Part shown: positions 44,134 to 54,042 of the stretch, piece by piece
How positions within the stretch are numbered: the stretch's first letter is position 1
Layout: every line of letters begins with the position of its first letter
Assembly (NCBI GenBank): GCA_038396585.1
Contig: CP121691.1
Location: forward strand, 992,001 to 1,056,000
DNA from: Vallitaleaceae bacterium 9-2
GTDB lineage: Bacteria > Bacillota > Clostridia > Lachnospirales > Vallitaleaceae
Length of the DNA stretch: 64,000 nt
Reading direction: 5' to 3'
Notes under the pieces: generated by a model
Databases searched by the model: none
Seen by the model: only the letters and a program-made list of their open reading frames with translations
Told to the model about the DNA's origin: nothing
Made by a program: the position numbers and the translations under genes

Positions 44134-45177
44134 TTGGAAGAGGAACAACAGGCTTTTTATCCAGGGCGACGTTTTTTTGCACGTATGTTTGACTTGACGC
44201 TATATTCAACCTTATGGTCGATGATACTTGCCCTTGGATTTCGCATCAATATATCCAAAAGAAGTAGTGGAGGAGAATTTTTAGATTTAGTGGTAACAAT
44301 GGTGATAATGCTTGCACTAGAGCCTCTTTTACTACAGTTGTTTGCAACAACACCAGGAAAGGCTATTCTTGGACTTCGCCTGACACAAAAAAATGGCGAA
44401 AAGCTTTCATACGCCCATGCAGTTGAACGCATGTGGAAGGTTTTTGGAAGTGGAATGGGGTACCATATACCTATTTATAATTTAATTCGACTTTGGAAAA
44501 GTTACAAACTATGTGCGCAAAAAATAATATTGCCCTGGGATGAAGAGGTTGCATACACCATTAAGGACAGGAAAACATACAGAACGATTCTCTGGATAGC
44601 TTTATATGTGGGAATAATTGTCGGACTTTTTCTGACCATGTTATCACAACTTATTGCACCAAACACTGGGGCGTTGACGATTAAAGAATTTGCAGAAAAT
44701 CATAATTATTATGCAGCGTACTACGGAATAGATTTTGACAATTCTTTTTTAGATGAAAATGGAAAGTGGACTAAGAAGCCATCGTATGGAAGCGTAGAGA
44801 TTCAAATCGGACATACCCAAAATCCGGAGTATCATTTTGAACTTCGTGAGGGAAAAATCACTCAGGTCTCCTATTCCGTGAGCCAAACACCGGGGGAACA
44901 GTGGGTTGGCGGATATACTAACCATATGATTATAGATACGCTTGCCTTTGTCGGTGCATTAAATGATGAAATAATGTTTTCCAAGGTGACCCAACGCATT
45001 GTAACACATATTCATCAGAATCCTTTTGAAGATTTTTCGTTTGTTGAATCAGGGGTGAGGGTTACCGGTGATTATGAATATAAAGGTTATGAACATGCTT
45101 TTGACAACCTGCTAGTACTAGAAGAAGAGGCAGATGAAAGTTATTTTGAACTAAACTTTTCTATGAAGATAGAGTAA
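44134..45177 (+). CDS. RDD-family membrane protein
   Basis: A 347-residue protein. The N-terminal RDD domain (PGRRFFARMFDLTLYSTL) has about three helices, with TTPGKAILGLRL marking its end, then another helix (about 150-172) and a C-terminal outer domain of unknown type. TTG 44134 has AAGGAGGGG seven bases upstream. Function is unknown; some RDD proteins act in ion transport. Confidence 0.75.
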   Translation: MEEEQQAFYPGRRFFARMFDLTLYSTLWSMILALGFRINISKRSSGGEFLDLVVTMVIMLALEPLLLQLFATTPGKAILGLRLTQKNGEKLSYAHAVERMWKVFGSGMGYHIPIYNLIRLWKSYKLCAQKIILPWDEEVAYTIKDRKTYRTILWIALYVGIIVGLFLTMLSQLIAPNTGALTIKEFAENHNYYAAYYGIDFDNSFLDENGKWTKKPSYGSVEIQIGHTQNPEYHFELREGKITQVSYSVSQTPGEQWVGGYTNHMIIDTLAFVGALNDEIMFSKVTQRIVTHIHQNPFEDFSFVESGVRVTGDYEYKGYEHAFDNLLVLEEEADESYFELNFSMKIE

Positions 45178-45196
45178 AAGGAAAGAAGGGATTTAT

Positions 45197-46237
45197 GTGA
45201 GTAAAGCAATTGTTACGGTAACTGGTGGAAGTGGCTATATCGCCTCTTGGATTATCCATGATTTGCTACAAGAAGGACATGAAGTGCGTACGACAGTTCG
45301 AGACAAATCCAAAGTAGAAAAATACAAACATCTTTTAGCACTGGAAGAACAATCACCTGGTACGTTAAGGGTCTATGAAGCCAACTTAACTCATGAAGGT
45401 TCTTTTGACGAAGCGGTTGCAGGAGCACAAATCGTTATACATACAGCGTCACCTTTTTTCTTAGATGATAAGAATGACCCACAAAAAAATTTGATTGATC
45501 CTGCAGTTGAGGGAACGAAGAATGTACTTAATGCGGTGAACAAATCAGATACGGTGACGAGAGTAGTGCTTACAAGTAGCCTTGCAGCAATATATGGGGA
45601 TAACCAAGATTTGCACAATAGCCGAATGGGTGCCCTTAATGAAGAAATGTGGAACACAACAAGTACACTTAAACACAATGCGTATAGTCTATCAAAAACG
45701 GAAGCGGAAAAAGTGGCATGGGCAATGGAGAAAGAGCAGCTTCGATGGCGATTAGTCACGATTCATCCGGGATTTGTGCTAGGTCCATCATTGACCACGC
45801 GAAAAGATTCAACGAGTATAGAAACCCTTCTACGTATGTTACGCGGAGACATCAGTATGGGGGCGCCTGAATTGTCTTTTATCTATTCGGATGTGAGAGA
45901 TGTGGCAAGAGGACATGTGTTAGCAGCCTTTTCATTAGAAGCAAAAGGACGCTATATTATTGCAAATGAGGCAGGCGATTTACTCGATCTTAGTCGAATC
46001 ATCGAGAAAAATTATCCCGCACAATATAAATTGCCAAAGCGATATGTTGCAAAGTGGATTCTGTGGATTATCGCACCAACAATTGGTTTTTCTAGGACAT
46101 ATGTTACGAAAAATGTCGGTTATCCATTGGTTTGTGACCATTCAAAAAGTGTCAAAGATTTAAAAATACAGTATATCCCATTGGAAAAGACAGTTGTAGA
46201 TCATATTGAACAATTAAAAAGAGATAAACTGATATAA
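45197..46237 (+). CDS. NAD(P)-dependent short-chain reductase, dihydroflavonol-reductase-like
   Basis: A 346-residue extended SDR. The Rossmann motif TGGSGYIAS, the catalytic YSLSK (Tyr-x-x-x-Lys) and HPGFVLGP after it match dihydroflavonol/cinnamoyl-CoA or aldehyde reductases. The start is GTG 45197 with GAAAGAAGGG upstream. The substrate cannot be predicted. Confidence 0.85.
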   Translation: MSKAIVTVTGGSGYIASWIIHDLLQEGHEVRTTVRDKSKVEKYKHLLALEEQSPGTLRVYEANLTHEGSFDEAVAGAQIVIHTASPFFLDDKNDPQKNLIDPAVEGTKNVLNAVNKSDTVTRVVLTSSLAAIYGDNQDLHNSRMGALNEEMWNTTSTLKHNAYSLSKTEAEKVAWAMEKEQLRWRLVTIHPGFVLGPSLTTRKDSTSIETLLRMLRGDISMGAPELSFIYSDVRDVARGHVLAAFSLEAKGRYIIANEAGDLLDLSRIIEKNYPAQYKLPKRYVAKWILWIIAPTIGFSRTYVTKNVGYPLVCDHSKSVKDLKIQYIPLEKTVVDHIEQLKRDKLI

Positions 46238-46242
46238 AGTAG

Positions 46243-46281
46243 CAAGGAACTTCTGATGAGGAGAGGTTCCTTGTTTTTTTG
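46243..46281 (+). terminator. Rho-independent terminator
   Basis: A 12-bp stem (CAAGGAACTTCT with AGAGGTTCCTTG, one G-T pair) and a T run immediately after. Confidence 0.92.
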
Positions 46282-46376
46282 ATATATAATTCTTTAGAAG
46301 AAGTTGATGGTTGAGTATAAAGTGCATAAATATTACGGAATAATTCAATAAAATCAGGTGAAAACACACATAATGA

Positions 46377-46434
46377 TGAACAAATGTTCATAAAAATATA
46401 TAAAGTGGACAAATATTCTTTGCGTTGATATAAT
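46377..46434 (+). promoter_or_regulatory. Promoter of the PTS operon with paired operators
   Basis: Operator 1 is TGAACAAATGTTCA (46377-46390), a palindrome of TGAACA and TGTTCA halves. Operator 2 is the weaker TGGACAAATATTCT (46406-46419), starting exactly 29 bases later. Operator 2 overlaps the -35 TGGACA (46406-46411), which is 17 bases from the -10 TATAAT (46429-46434). The same layout recurs at 50195. The SorC-type regulator at 54043 is the likely binder. The remaining leader to 46540 shows nothing further. Confidence 0.75.
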
Positions 46435-46539
46435 ATTTTTAAATAAAATGTTTTGTTGACATTACGTGTATGGAAAGGAGGATATATCAATTTTTGAAAG
46501 TTATTTAAGTAAAATTTAATATGCAAAAGGAGAAATAAA

Positions 46540-46992
46540 ATGTTAAAACGTTTGCAAGAAAATGATTTAGTACTCTATGCGCAAGAACAGCCAGAATCAT
46601 GGGAAGATGCAATCAAGGTGAGCTGTCAAAAACTAGAAGAAAAAGGTATTGTAACAAAAGAATATGCACAAGATATTATTTTATCATTAGAAGAACATGG
46701 TCCATATATAGTATTAATTCCAAATGTGGCGATGCCTCATGCTCCAACAACGAGTAAAGGGATAAAAGGAACAGGGGTTTCGCTAACAGTATTTAAAGAT
46801 TGTGTTGTCTTTTATGATAAAGAAGAAGAAAAAAAAGCTAAATTATTTTTTACCATTGTTGCAGATAATGCAGAAAAACATTTAGAGAATATAACGGGTT
46901 TAATGGATGTTTTGCAAAATGATGAATTGTTACAAGCGCTCTTAGAAACAAAATCATTAGATGATTACAATCAGCTAATTAATTTACTTTAA
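46540..46992 (+). CDS. ulaC: PTS EIIA component, ascorbate type
   Basis: A 150-residue PTS_EIIA type-2 domain. The phospho-acceptor His is in VAMPHAPTTSKGIKG. It takes phosphate from HPr and passes it to the IIB protein encoded downstream. AAAAGGAGA precedes the ATG. The two following genes complete a UlaA/B/C-type permease. Confidence 0.88.
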   Translation: MLKRLQENDLVLYAQEQPESWEDAIKVSCQKLEEKGIVTKEYAQDIILSLEEHGPYIVLIPNVAMPHAPTTSKGIKGTGVSLTVFKDCVVFYDKEEEKKAKLFFTIVADNAEKHLENITGLMDVLQNDELLQALLETKSLDDYNQLINLL

Positions 46993-47010
46993 AATAATGG
47001 AGGAACACTT

Positions 47011-48417
47011 ATGGATATTGTAATTGGTATTTTTCAAGCAGTTTTTGATACTATAATTTCTTTTCCACCTTTTTTGATGGCTATTTTAGTTGCACTAGGA
47101 TACACATTAATGAAAAAGACAGTTTGGGAAGCGATAGCAGGGGGAATAAAGGCTGCTGTTGGTTACATGATATTACAAGTTGGGGCCAAAGGAATGATAA
47201 CTTCATTTGCTCCGATTTTACAAGGATTAATGGATAGGTTTAAAATTAATGCAGCAGTTATTGACTCAAATATTGGATTTGCAGCAGCGAATCAAGCGAT
47301 TCAAGATATCGGACAATCTTTATCTTCAACAATGTTTGTTTTACTTATTGGATTTGCAATGAATATAAGTCTAGTAATGCTCATTAAAATCACAAAAATT
47401 AGAACAGTATATACAACAGGTCATATTATGGTAAAGCAAGCGGGCTTTATAACCTGGATGATTTTTTATGCTTTACCGGATTTTCAAAATACAATCGGTA
47501 TTATAATGATTGGACTACTTATTGGTGTTTATTGGTCGGTTTTTTCAAATCTTACGGTAGAAGCAACACAACGTTTGACTGATGGAGAACGAGTGTTTGC
47601 GGTTGGACATTCACAAATGTTTGGAATATGGTTAACGGATAAGTTTGCACATAAATTTGGTGATGCTGAAGATAGCGTTGAAAGTGTAAAACTTCCAGGA
47701 GTACTAAGTGTTCTTTCGGATAATATAGTTGGATCGAGTGTATTAATGTTGATTATGTTTGGATCGATCTTAGCTATTGTCGGATCTGATGCTATGAACC
47801 AGTTTGATCCAAATGTAGCGAAAAGCTCCTATACATCGTATGTCATACAAAAAAGTTTGTCATTTACAGTTAATTTTATTATTCTCCAAACAGGTGTGAA
47901 AATGTTTGTTGCGGAAATTACGGAGTCATTCCATGGTATTTCTGAAAAGCTGTTAAAAGGTGCAGTACCGGCAGTAGATTGTGCTGCGACATATGGATTT
48001 GCTTCGTCAAATACGATTTTACTTGGATTTGTTTGTGGATTCCTAGGACAGTTGATTGCGATTTTAGGATTGTTAGTATTTAAGTCTCCGATTTTGATGT
48101 TAACAGGCTTTGTTCCGGTTTTCTTTGATAATGCAACCTTAGCTGTCTATGCGAACAAGCGAGGTGGACGAAAAGCTGCAATGGGGATACCCTTTATCTC
48201 TGGAATTATGCAGGCGTTACTTGGAGCGGTCGGAGTTATGCTCTATGGTTTAGCTAAATATGGCGGTTGGTATGGCAATCTAGACTTATCAACTGTGTGG
48301 CTTGGTATTGGAGGGATTGTGAAAAGCTTTGGAATCTTTGGAGTCATATTGTCCTTAATATTAATGCTTTTGATTCCACAATTACAATATAAGAGAAACA
48401 AGGAAAATTATTTTTAA
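47011..48417 (+). CDS. ulaA: PTS EIIC component, UlaA/SgaT type
   Basis: A 468-residue membrane protein with about eleven helices in the inverted-repeat layout of UlaA, the ascorbate permease. Characteristic stretches include LVALGYTLMKKTVWEAIAG near the N-terminus and DCAATYGFASSNTILLGF in the second half. It moves an ascorbate-like substrate inward with phosphorylation. TGGAGG precedes the ATG. Confidence 0.9.
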   Translation: MDIVIGIFQAVFDTIISFPPFLMAILVALGYTLMKKTVWEAIAGGIKAAVGYMILQVGAKGMITSFAPILQGLMDRFKINAAVIDSNIGFAAANQAIQDIGQSLSSTMFVLLIGFAMNISLVMLIKITKIRTVYTTGHIMVKQAGFITWMIFYALPDFQNTIGIIMIGLLIGVYWSVFSNLTVEATQRLTDGERVFAVGHSQMFGIWLTDKFAHKFGDAEDSVESVKLPGVLSVLSDNIVGSSVLMLIMFGSILAIVGSDAMNQFDPNVAKSSYTSYVIQKSLSFTVNFIILQTGVKMFVAEITESFHGISEKLLKGAVPAVDCAATYGFASSNTILLGFVCGFLGQLIAILGLLVFKSPILMLTGFVPVFFDNATLAVYANKRGGRKAAMGIPFISGIMQALLGAVGVMLYGLAKYGGWYGNLDLSTVWLGIGGIVKSFGIFGVILSLILMLLIPQLQYKRNKENYF

Positions 48418-48435
48418 AAAGAAAGGAAGATGACA

Positions 48436-48723
48436 ATGTATAAAGTACTTGTAGCGTGTGGAGCAGGAATTGGTTCCAGTATGATTATGAAAAGGAATGT
48501 AAAACAGATTTTTGATGAGTTAGGTGTCCCATGTGAGATTACCCATGAGAGCATTGGTACAGCAAAATCAAAAGTCAATCAGTTTGACTTGGTTTTTACC
48601 TTAAGTTCAATGGTCACGAACTTTTCAGCAGCAGATCATCCAGAAAAAATCATTGGTTTGAAAAATGTTGTTGCAAAAGAAGAAGCAAGAAAAGCTATTG
48701 AGACCTTTTTAGGAGGCCAATAA
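48436..48723 (+). CDS. ulaB: PTS EIIB component, lactose/ascorbate type
   Basis: A 95-residue IIB protein with the phospho-cysteine P-loop ACGAGIGSSM. I use ATG 48436, which is well placed after AAAGGAAG; an ATG two codons earlier is too close to it. It transfers phosphate from IIA to the substrate. Confidence 0.9.
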   Translation: MYKVLVACGAGIGSSMIMKRNVKQIFDELGVPCEITHESIGTAKSKVNQFDLVFTLSSMVTNFSAADHPEKIIGLKNVVAKEEARKAIETFLGGQ

Positions 48724-48724
48724 A

Positions 48725-50104
48725 GTGAAAAAATACAATGTTTTATATGTGCATACCCATGATAGTGGAAGATACTTCAGTCCTTATGGATATAAACTAG
48801 ATACACCAAATCTTGAAAAGTTTTCGAAGAATGCGCATGTTTTTAATCAGGCGTTTTCAGTGTCTCCAACATGCTCTCCCAGTCGATCTGCTTTGTTATC
48901 GAGTCAGTATCCTCACCAAAATGGTATGATTGGATTAGTAAATAGAGGCTTTAAAATGCAGGATTATCAGCATCACTTGGTTAATACTTTCAATCAAGCA
49001 CAGTATGATACAGTTTTGTGTGGAATTCAACATGAAGCAGGCCATTATAAAGAAGCAGATAAAGCCGCAGATATCATAGGTTATTGTGAAAATATAACAA
49101 CAACATTAAATTTGGATGACTTAATAGACAAACGCCCTTGGGATATTGACAATGTGAGTAACGCAATTGCTTGGCTGAAAAAACATAATAATAAATCGCC
49201 ATTTTTCATGTCTATGGGTTTTTTTGGGACCCATCGTCCATATCCTCCCATGTCTTTAGAGGGTTTGAAAGTAAATCATGGTGTTCCCGAAGGAATGGCC
49301 AATGTTATGCCAATTCGTCACGACTTTTCACAATACAATACGAGTGTGGAATGTGTGGATACACTATTTGGTCAGATTCTTGATACATTGGAAGAAGAAA
49401 AACTATTAGAAGATACAATTATTGTATTTACAACAGATCATGGCATTGCTGTTCCTCATGGAAAAAGTAATCTAACAGATCTTGGTTTGGAAGTCGCATT
49501 GATGTTTTACTTGCCGTGGAGTACGCAAGGAAGAAGCTATGAGGGATTGGTCAGCCACTTGGATGTGATGCCGACTCTGTGTGATTATTTGAAGTTAAAA
49601 CCCGAACATAAAATGGAAGGGAAATCCCTTGTTCCTATGTTAGAAAAAAGAGAAGAACATGTGCATGATGCTCTATTTTTTGAAATGAATTTTCATACGT
49701 CTTTTGAACCGGCTCGTGCAATTCGGACCCAGCGATATAAATATATTGAATATTTGGATGATTATGCCTTGTATCAGTTATCAAATATTAATGATTCGCC
49801 AACGAAAGATTTTTTGGTAGAGAGTGGACTTAAACAAAAAGAAAAGCCTTTATATCAATTGTATGATTTGTATCATGATCCCCATGAAAAGAATAATTTA
49901 GTTGATAATCTAAAGTATAACGAAATTTTAGAAGAACTACGTAGGCAATTGAATCAATGGCGAAAAGCGACACAGGATATTTTGTATGAAGAGGGGGTTG
50001 AGTTGAAGCCTGAATGGGTAATCAACAAAAAAGAAAGTACAACGCCTAATGGCTCTTCAAAAGACGATTTTCTTGAAGGTCATATTCATAAAAAATGGAT
50101 GTAA
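48725..50104 (+). CDS. Cytoplasmic sulfatase
   Basis: A 459-residue sulfatase of the alkaline-phosphatase superfamily. The formylglycine site is Cys-type, CSPSR in VSPTCSPSRSALLSSQ. The metal ligands appear as HTHDSGRYFSPYG at the N-terminus and FTTDHGIAVPHGKSN. It resembles N-sulfoglucosamine and choline-sulfatase-type enzymes, and has no signal peptide. The start is GTG 48725 with AGGAGG upstream, two bases after the IIB stop, so it is co-translated with the PTS. That suggests the imported sugar acid is sulfated. A formylglycine-making enzyme must be encoded elsewhere. Confidence 0.88.
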   Translation: MKKYNVLYVHTHDSGRYFSPYGYKLDTPNLEKFSKNAHVFNQAFSVSPTCSPSRSALLSSQYPHQNGMIGLVNRGFKMQDYQHHLVNTFNQAQYDTVLCGIQHEAGHYKEADKAADIIGYCENITTTLNLDDLIDKRPWDIDNVSNAIAWLKKHNNKSPFFMSMGFFGTHRPYPPMSLEGLKVNHGVPEGMANVMPIRHDFSQYNTSVECVDTLFGQILDTLEEEKLLEDTIIVFTTDHGIAVPHGKSNLTDLGLEVALMFYLPWSTQGRSYEGLVSHLDVMPTLCDYLKLKPEHKMEGKSLVPMLEKREEHVHDALFFEMNFHTSFEPARAIRTQRYKYIEYLDDYALYQLSNINDSPTKDFLVESGLKQKEKPLYQLYDLYHDPHEKNNLVDNLKYNEILEELRRQLNQWRKATQDILYEEGVELKPEWVINKKESTTPNGSSKDDFLEGHIHKKWM

Positions 50105-50111
50105 AAGTATT

Positions 50112-50150
50112 AAAAAGGTCGGCCAATCAATACAGATTGACGACCTTTTT
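50112..50150 (+). terminator. Rho-independent terminator
   Basis: AAAAAGGTCG (50112-50121) pairs with CGACCTTTTT (50141-50150), with an inner AATC/GATT helix. It ends the PTS-sulfatase transcript. Confidence 0.88.
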
Positions 50151-50194
50151 AGATAAATTTATAAGTCTATAAGTATGAAAAAAATATATATTAA

Positions 50195-50252
50195 TGAACA
50201 AATGTTCAAAAATGCATAAATTATGTACAAATGTTTATAAAAGATGTAATAT
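50195..50252 (+). promoter_or_regulatory. Promoter of the ula catabolic operon with paired operators
   Basis: Operator 1 TGAACAAATGTTCA (50195-50208) is identical to that at 46377. Operator 2 TGTACAAATGTTTA (50224-50237) starts 29 bases later and overlaps the -35 TGTACA, which is 17 bases from the -10 TAATAT (50247-50252). The two promoters are therefore built alike and probably form one regulon. Confidence 0.75.
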
Positions 50253-50284
50253 AGAGGCAATAGTTCGAAAGGAGATGAAGAATT

Positions 50285-51310
50285 ATGAATAAACAAATCA
50301 TTGATGAAATTTTTAAGTGCTATTCAGTCAATGCTGTTGAAATATACGGAGAGACTCACTTGATTTATGCAGCGGAAGGAGTTGGTTCATGCCAAATCTA
50401 TTCAGGAAAGAATTTTGAAAATAAAAAAGTGCTTTGGGAAGGTGGCGGAGGTACGATGTCCATTGTTGCTGTACCGGATTATGAAGGATACTTTTTTGCT
50501 TCAAAAGGATTTTACTCTATGGTGGACTCAGAGACCAGTGCAGTCTATCTTATTCGCTATCATCAAGGAAAATTTAGTGAAGTCAAACTTTTTGACATTC
50601 CATATTTACATCGGTTTGACGTGATTGATGGACCGGAGTGTCGATACTTTATAGGATGTACCCTGCATTCAGGGAAAAAAGATAAAGAAGATTGGACTCA
50701 ACCAGGAAAGATATATGTAGCTCAATTACCAAAAGCATTAGAAAAACCAATCAAAGTAGAACTAGAAATTTTAAAAGAAGGATTAACCCAAAATCATGGA
50801 TTTAACCGAGGAAAGTGGAAAGGACAAGACGCTGTTTTTGTGGCTTCCAAAGAAGGAGTTGCTGTTGTGATGCCGCCAATTCAAGCAGAATCTTGGAAGA
50901 TGGAACAGATTTTTGAGCATCCGGTAAGTGATGTCGCAGCTATTGATCTTGATGGAGATGGCGAATTAGAATTTGCATTACTTAGTCCTTTCCATGGTAA
51001 CAAAATGAATATCATGAAAAAAATAGGAAACGGATATGAAAGTGTATATAGCTATCCTGTTCCCATGGATTTTTATCATGCGATTTTTGCAGGTATTATT
51101 GGAGGAAAACCAAGTTTTGTACTTGGAGCCCGAAAAGACTCACAACAACTATATCTCGTTCAATATGATAAAGAACATGGGTATTTATCCACCCTCATTG
51201 ATGAAAATGTAGGATCTAGTAATGCTAGAATTATACAGATTAAAGACAAGAGTTATATTATGTCAGCCAATCGTCAAATTGGCGAAGCTGCTCTATACAC
51301 CATGGATTAA
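50285..51310 (+). CDS. FG-GAP/beta-propeller-like cytoplasmic protein of unknown role
   Basis: A 341-residue protein without signal peptide or membrane helix. Repeated blade-like segments (YFFASKGFYSMVD, AVFVASKEGVAVV, PSFVLGARKDSQQLYLVQY) and one Ca-binding-type loop AAIDLDGDGELEFAL suggest a beta propeller. It is the first gene of the operon that also holds UlaG, UlaE and UlaF, with AAAGGAG before the ATG. A lactonase or isomerase acting on the sugar acid, or a sensor, are possible; I do not recognise a specific function. Confidence 0.6.
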   Translation: MNKQIIDEIFKCYSVNAVEIYGETHLIYAAEGVGSCQIYSGKNFENKKVLWEGGGGTMSIVAVPDYEGYFFASKGFYSMVDSETSAVYLIRYHQGKFSEVKLFDIPYLHRFDVIDGPECRYFIGCTLHSGKKDKEDWTQPGKIYVAQLPKALEKPIKVELEILKEGLTQNHGFNRGKWKGQDAVFVASKEGVAVVMPPIQAESWKMEQIFEHPVSDVAAIDLDGDGELEFALLSPFHGNKMNIMKKIGNGYESVYSYPVPMDFYHAIFAGIIGGKPSFVLGARKDSQQLYLVQYDKEHGYLSTLIDENVGSSNARIIQIKDKSYIMSANRQIGEAALYTMD

Positions 51311-51352
51311 ATAAAAACAATATATTATAAAAAATGACAAAGGAGAATATAA

Positions 51353-52417
51353 ATGAGTAAAATTAATGAAATTACAAGAGAGAGTTGGATCTTAAGCACA
51401 TTTCCTGAATGGGGGACATGGTTAAATGAAGAAATTGAAAATACAAAAGTAGAACATGGAACTTTTTCAATGTGGTGGCTTGGATGTACAGGTATCTGGT
51501 TAAAGTCAGAGGGCAATGCGAATTTATGTGTGGATCTTTGGGTAAAAACAGGTAAGAAAAGTCATGGAAATGGCTTGATGAAAGAACAGCACCAACATCA
51601 GCGAATGATTGGATGTGTTGAACTCCAACCAAACCTTAGAAATGTTCCGGTTGTGATTGATCCGTTTATGATTAAAGAAATTGACGCTGTACTTTCAACA
51701 CATGACCATGGCGATCACATTGATGAAAATGTTGCGGCTGCAGTTTGTCAAAATACAGATGCATCTGTAAAATTTATCGGGCCCAAAGCGTGTACTGACT
51801 TGTGGAGAGCATGGGGAGTGCCAGAGGAACGTTTAGTTACGTTAAAACCGGGAGATACTTATAAAGTCAAAGATGTTGAGATTGTTGCATTGGACTCTTT
51901 TGATCGAACAGAATTAGTTACAGCGCCTAAAGGAGTAACACTTAAAGGGAAAATGCCACAAGAGATGGATGATTTAGCGTTGAATTACCTATTCAAAACA
52001 CCAGGAGGCAATCTTTATCATAGTGGCGATTCGCATTACTCCAATTACTTTGCAAAGCATGGAAACGATCATGAGATTGACGTAGCCCTAGGTTCATTTG
52101 GCGAAAACCCACGAGGAATGACGGATAAATTAACGGCAGAAGGTATTTTGCGTATGGCGGAGTGCTTAAAGACCAAAGTTGTTATACCGATTCATCATGA
52201 TATTTGGACAAATTTTATGGCGGACCCCAAAGAGATTACAACCTTGTGGCACATGAAAAAGGACCGATTAAAGTACAAGTTTAAACCCTATATTTGGCAA
52301 GTAGGAGGTAAGTTTACTTGGCCAATCGATAAAGATGGAATGGAATACATGTATGACAGAGGTTTTCACGATGCATTTGCGATTGAACCGGACCTGCCAT
52401 TTAAGACATTGTTATAA
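51353..52417 (+). CDS. ulaG: L-ascorbate-6-phosphate lactonase
   Basis: A 354-residue metallo-beta-lactamase-fold enzyme, the normal UlaG length. The metal site [10 protein letters not shown] (HxHxDH) and [14 protein letters not shown] are intact, along with [12 protein letters not shown] near the C-terminus. It opens the lactone ring of ascorbate-6-phosphate made by the PTS, giving 3-keto-L-gulonate-6-phosphate. Its neighbours are UlaE and UlaF. AAAGGAG precedes the ATG. Confidence 0.92.
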   Translation: MSKINEITRESWILSTFPEWGTWLNEEIENTKVEHGTFSMWWLGCTGIWLKSEGNANLCVDLWVKTGKKSHGNGLMKEQHQHQRMIGCVELQPNLRNVPVVIDPFMIKEIDAVLSTHDHGDHIDENVAAAVCQNTDASVKFIGPKACTDLWRAWGVPEERLVTLKPGDTYKVKDVEIVALDSFDRTELVTAPKGVTLKGKMPQEMDDLALNYLFKTPGGNLYHSGDSHYSNYFAKHGNDHEIDVALGSFGENPRGMTDKLTAEGILRMAECLKTKVVIPIHHDIWTNFMADPKEITTLWHMKKDRLKYKFKPYIWQVGGKFTWPIDKDGMEYMYDRGFHDAFAIEPDLPFKTLL

Positions 52418-52434
52418 AGTATGATGGAGGTATT

Positions 52435-53298
52435 ATGTATAGTCTAAGTAATAATCCGATGGGAATTTATGAAAAAGCCATTCCAAATAAATTTGATTGG
52501 GCTACAAAAATAAAAATTGCAAAAGCAGCAGGATATGAATTTATCGAAATGTCTATTGATGAGAGTGACGAACGCCTATATCGTCTTGATTGGAGTAAAG
52601 AAAAGCGTGAATACATCAAAAAACTTTTAGCAGACAATGATTTTTATATCAATTCTATCTGTCTAAGTGGACATCGGCGATATCCTTTTGGCAGTCGCGA
52701 TAATCAGATTCGAAAAAAAGCTTTTGATATGATGGATAAAGCTATCGCATTGGCAAAAGACCTTGGGGTTCGAAACATTCAATTAGCAGGGTATGATGTT
52801 TACTATGAAGCATCAGATGATGTGACAACTCAACTCTTCATTGATGGACTTAAGTATGCAACAAAAAAAGCTGCGAGTGCAAATGTCATGCTGTCCATAG
52901 AAATTATGGATACAGAATTTATTGGGACCATTACGCGCTGCATGCGCTTTATTAAAGAAGTCCAATCACCTTGGCTACAGATTTATCCGGATTTTGGAAA
53001 TTTAAGTCAATGGACGGATGAACCGGAGGAGGAATTAGCAAAAGGGATTAATCATATTGTTGGGATTCATTTAAAGGATACAAAAAAAGGAGTGTTCAAA
53101 TGTGTACCTTTCGGAGAAGGAACAGTAGATTTCCAAAAATTATTTCGGAAATTGGACCAGCTAGAATTTCAAGGTCCCTTTTTAGTGGAGATGTGGGTGG
53201 ATAACTCTATGGACTTGACTTTTGAAGAAAGTGTAAGTTATATAAAAAAAGCAAAAGTGTGGTTGACGAAGAAAGCGGGGAACCGATTTGATACATAA
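52435..53298 (+). CDS. ulaE: L-xylulose-5-phosphate 3-epimerase
   Basis: A 287-residue xylose-isomerase-type TIM barrel. [18 protein letters not shown] at the N-terminus, [24 protein letters not shown] and [19 protein letters not shown] are UlaE/SgbU hallmarks. It converts L-xylulose-5-P to L-ribulose-5-P. ATGGAGG precedes the ATG. Confidence 0.92.
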   Translation: MYSLSNNPMGIYEKAIPNKFDWATKIKIAKAAGYEFIEMSIDESDERLYRLDWSKEKREYIKKLLADNDFYINSICLSGHRRYPFGSRDNQIRKKAFDMMDKAIALAKDLGVRNIQLAGYDVYYEASDDVTTQLFIDGLKYATKKAASANVMLSIEIMDTEFIGTITRCMRFIKEVQSPWLQIYPDFGNLSQWTDEPEEELAKGINHIVGIHLKDTKKGVFKCVPFGEGTVDFQKLFRKLDQLEFQGPFLVEMWVDNSMDLTFEESVSYIKKAKVWLTKKAGNRFDT

Positions 53299-54010
53299 TC
53301 AAATTAATGAACGTATAAATATTTTAAAGCAACAAGTTTTTAAAGCAAATATTGAATTAGTAAAGCAAGATTTAGTTATATACACATGGGGAAATGTCAG
53401 CGGAATTGACTGGGAAACAGGACTTGTCGTCATAAAACCAAGTGGTGTGGACTATGAAAAAATGCAAGTTGAAGATATGGTTGTTATGAATTTGGAGGGT
53501 GAAATTGTTGAAGGTAAGTTGAAACCTTCATCAGATGCACCAACACATCTTGCTCTTTACAGAAAATATGATAAAATAAATAGTATAGTACATACACATT
53601 CACAGTGGGCCACTTCATGGGCCCAGGCAGGTAGAAGCATTCCGTGTTATGGAACGACGCACGCTGACTATTTTTATGGTGAGATTCCTTGTACAAGAGC
53701 GTTAAATGATGAAGAAATAGCAAAGGACTATGAACATAATACAGGAAAAGTAATTATAGAAACATTTGAGCAACGTTGTATTTTCCCGTTGGAAGTGCCT
53801 GGAGTTATTATTTCGAATCATGGACCATTTACTTGGGGAAAGCATCCATTAGATGCGGTTCAAAATGCAAAAGTACTAGAAGAGGTTGCAAAGATGGCTT
53901 ACCGATGTGAACAACTAAATCCGAAAATAAGGCCAGTTAAAAAGGAACTTTTAGAAAAGCATTATTTGAGAAAACATGGTAAAAATGCCTATTATGGACA
54001 AAAAAATTAA
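53288..54010 (+). CDS. ulaF: L-ribulose-5-phosphate 4-epimerase
   Basis: A 240-residue class-II aldolase-family epimerase. Zinc ligands lie in [11 protein letters not shown] and a distal SNHGPFTWG, and [13 protein letters not shown] matches AraD/UlaF. It makes D-xylulose-5-P for the pentose phosphate route. The start is TTG 53288, overlapping the UlaE stop by 11 bases. Confidence 0.92.
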   Translation: MIHNQINERINILKQQVFKANIELVKQDLVIYTWGNVSGIDWETGLVVIKPSGVDYEKMQVEDMVVMNLEGEIVEGKLKPSSDAPTHLALYRKYDKINSIVHTHSQWATSWAQAGRSIPCYGTTHADYFYGEIPCTRALNDEEIAKDYEHNTGKVIIETFEQRCIFPLEVPGVIISNHGPFTWGKHPLDAVQNAKVLEEVAKMAYRCEQLNPKIRPVKKELLEKHYLRKHGKNAYYGQKN

Positions 54011-54042
54011 TGCAACATACATTAGGTAATTGAGGTGAAATA

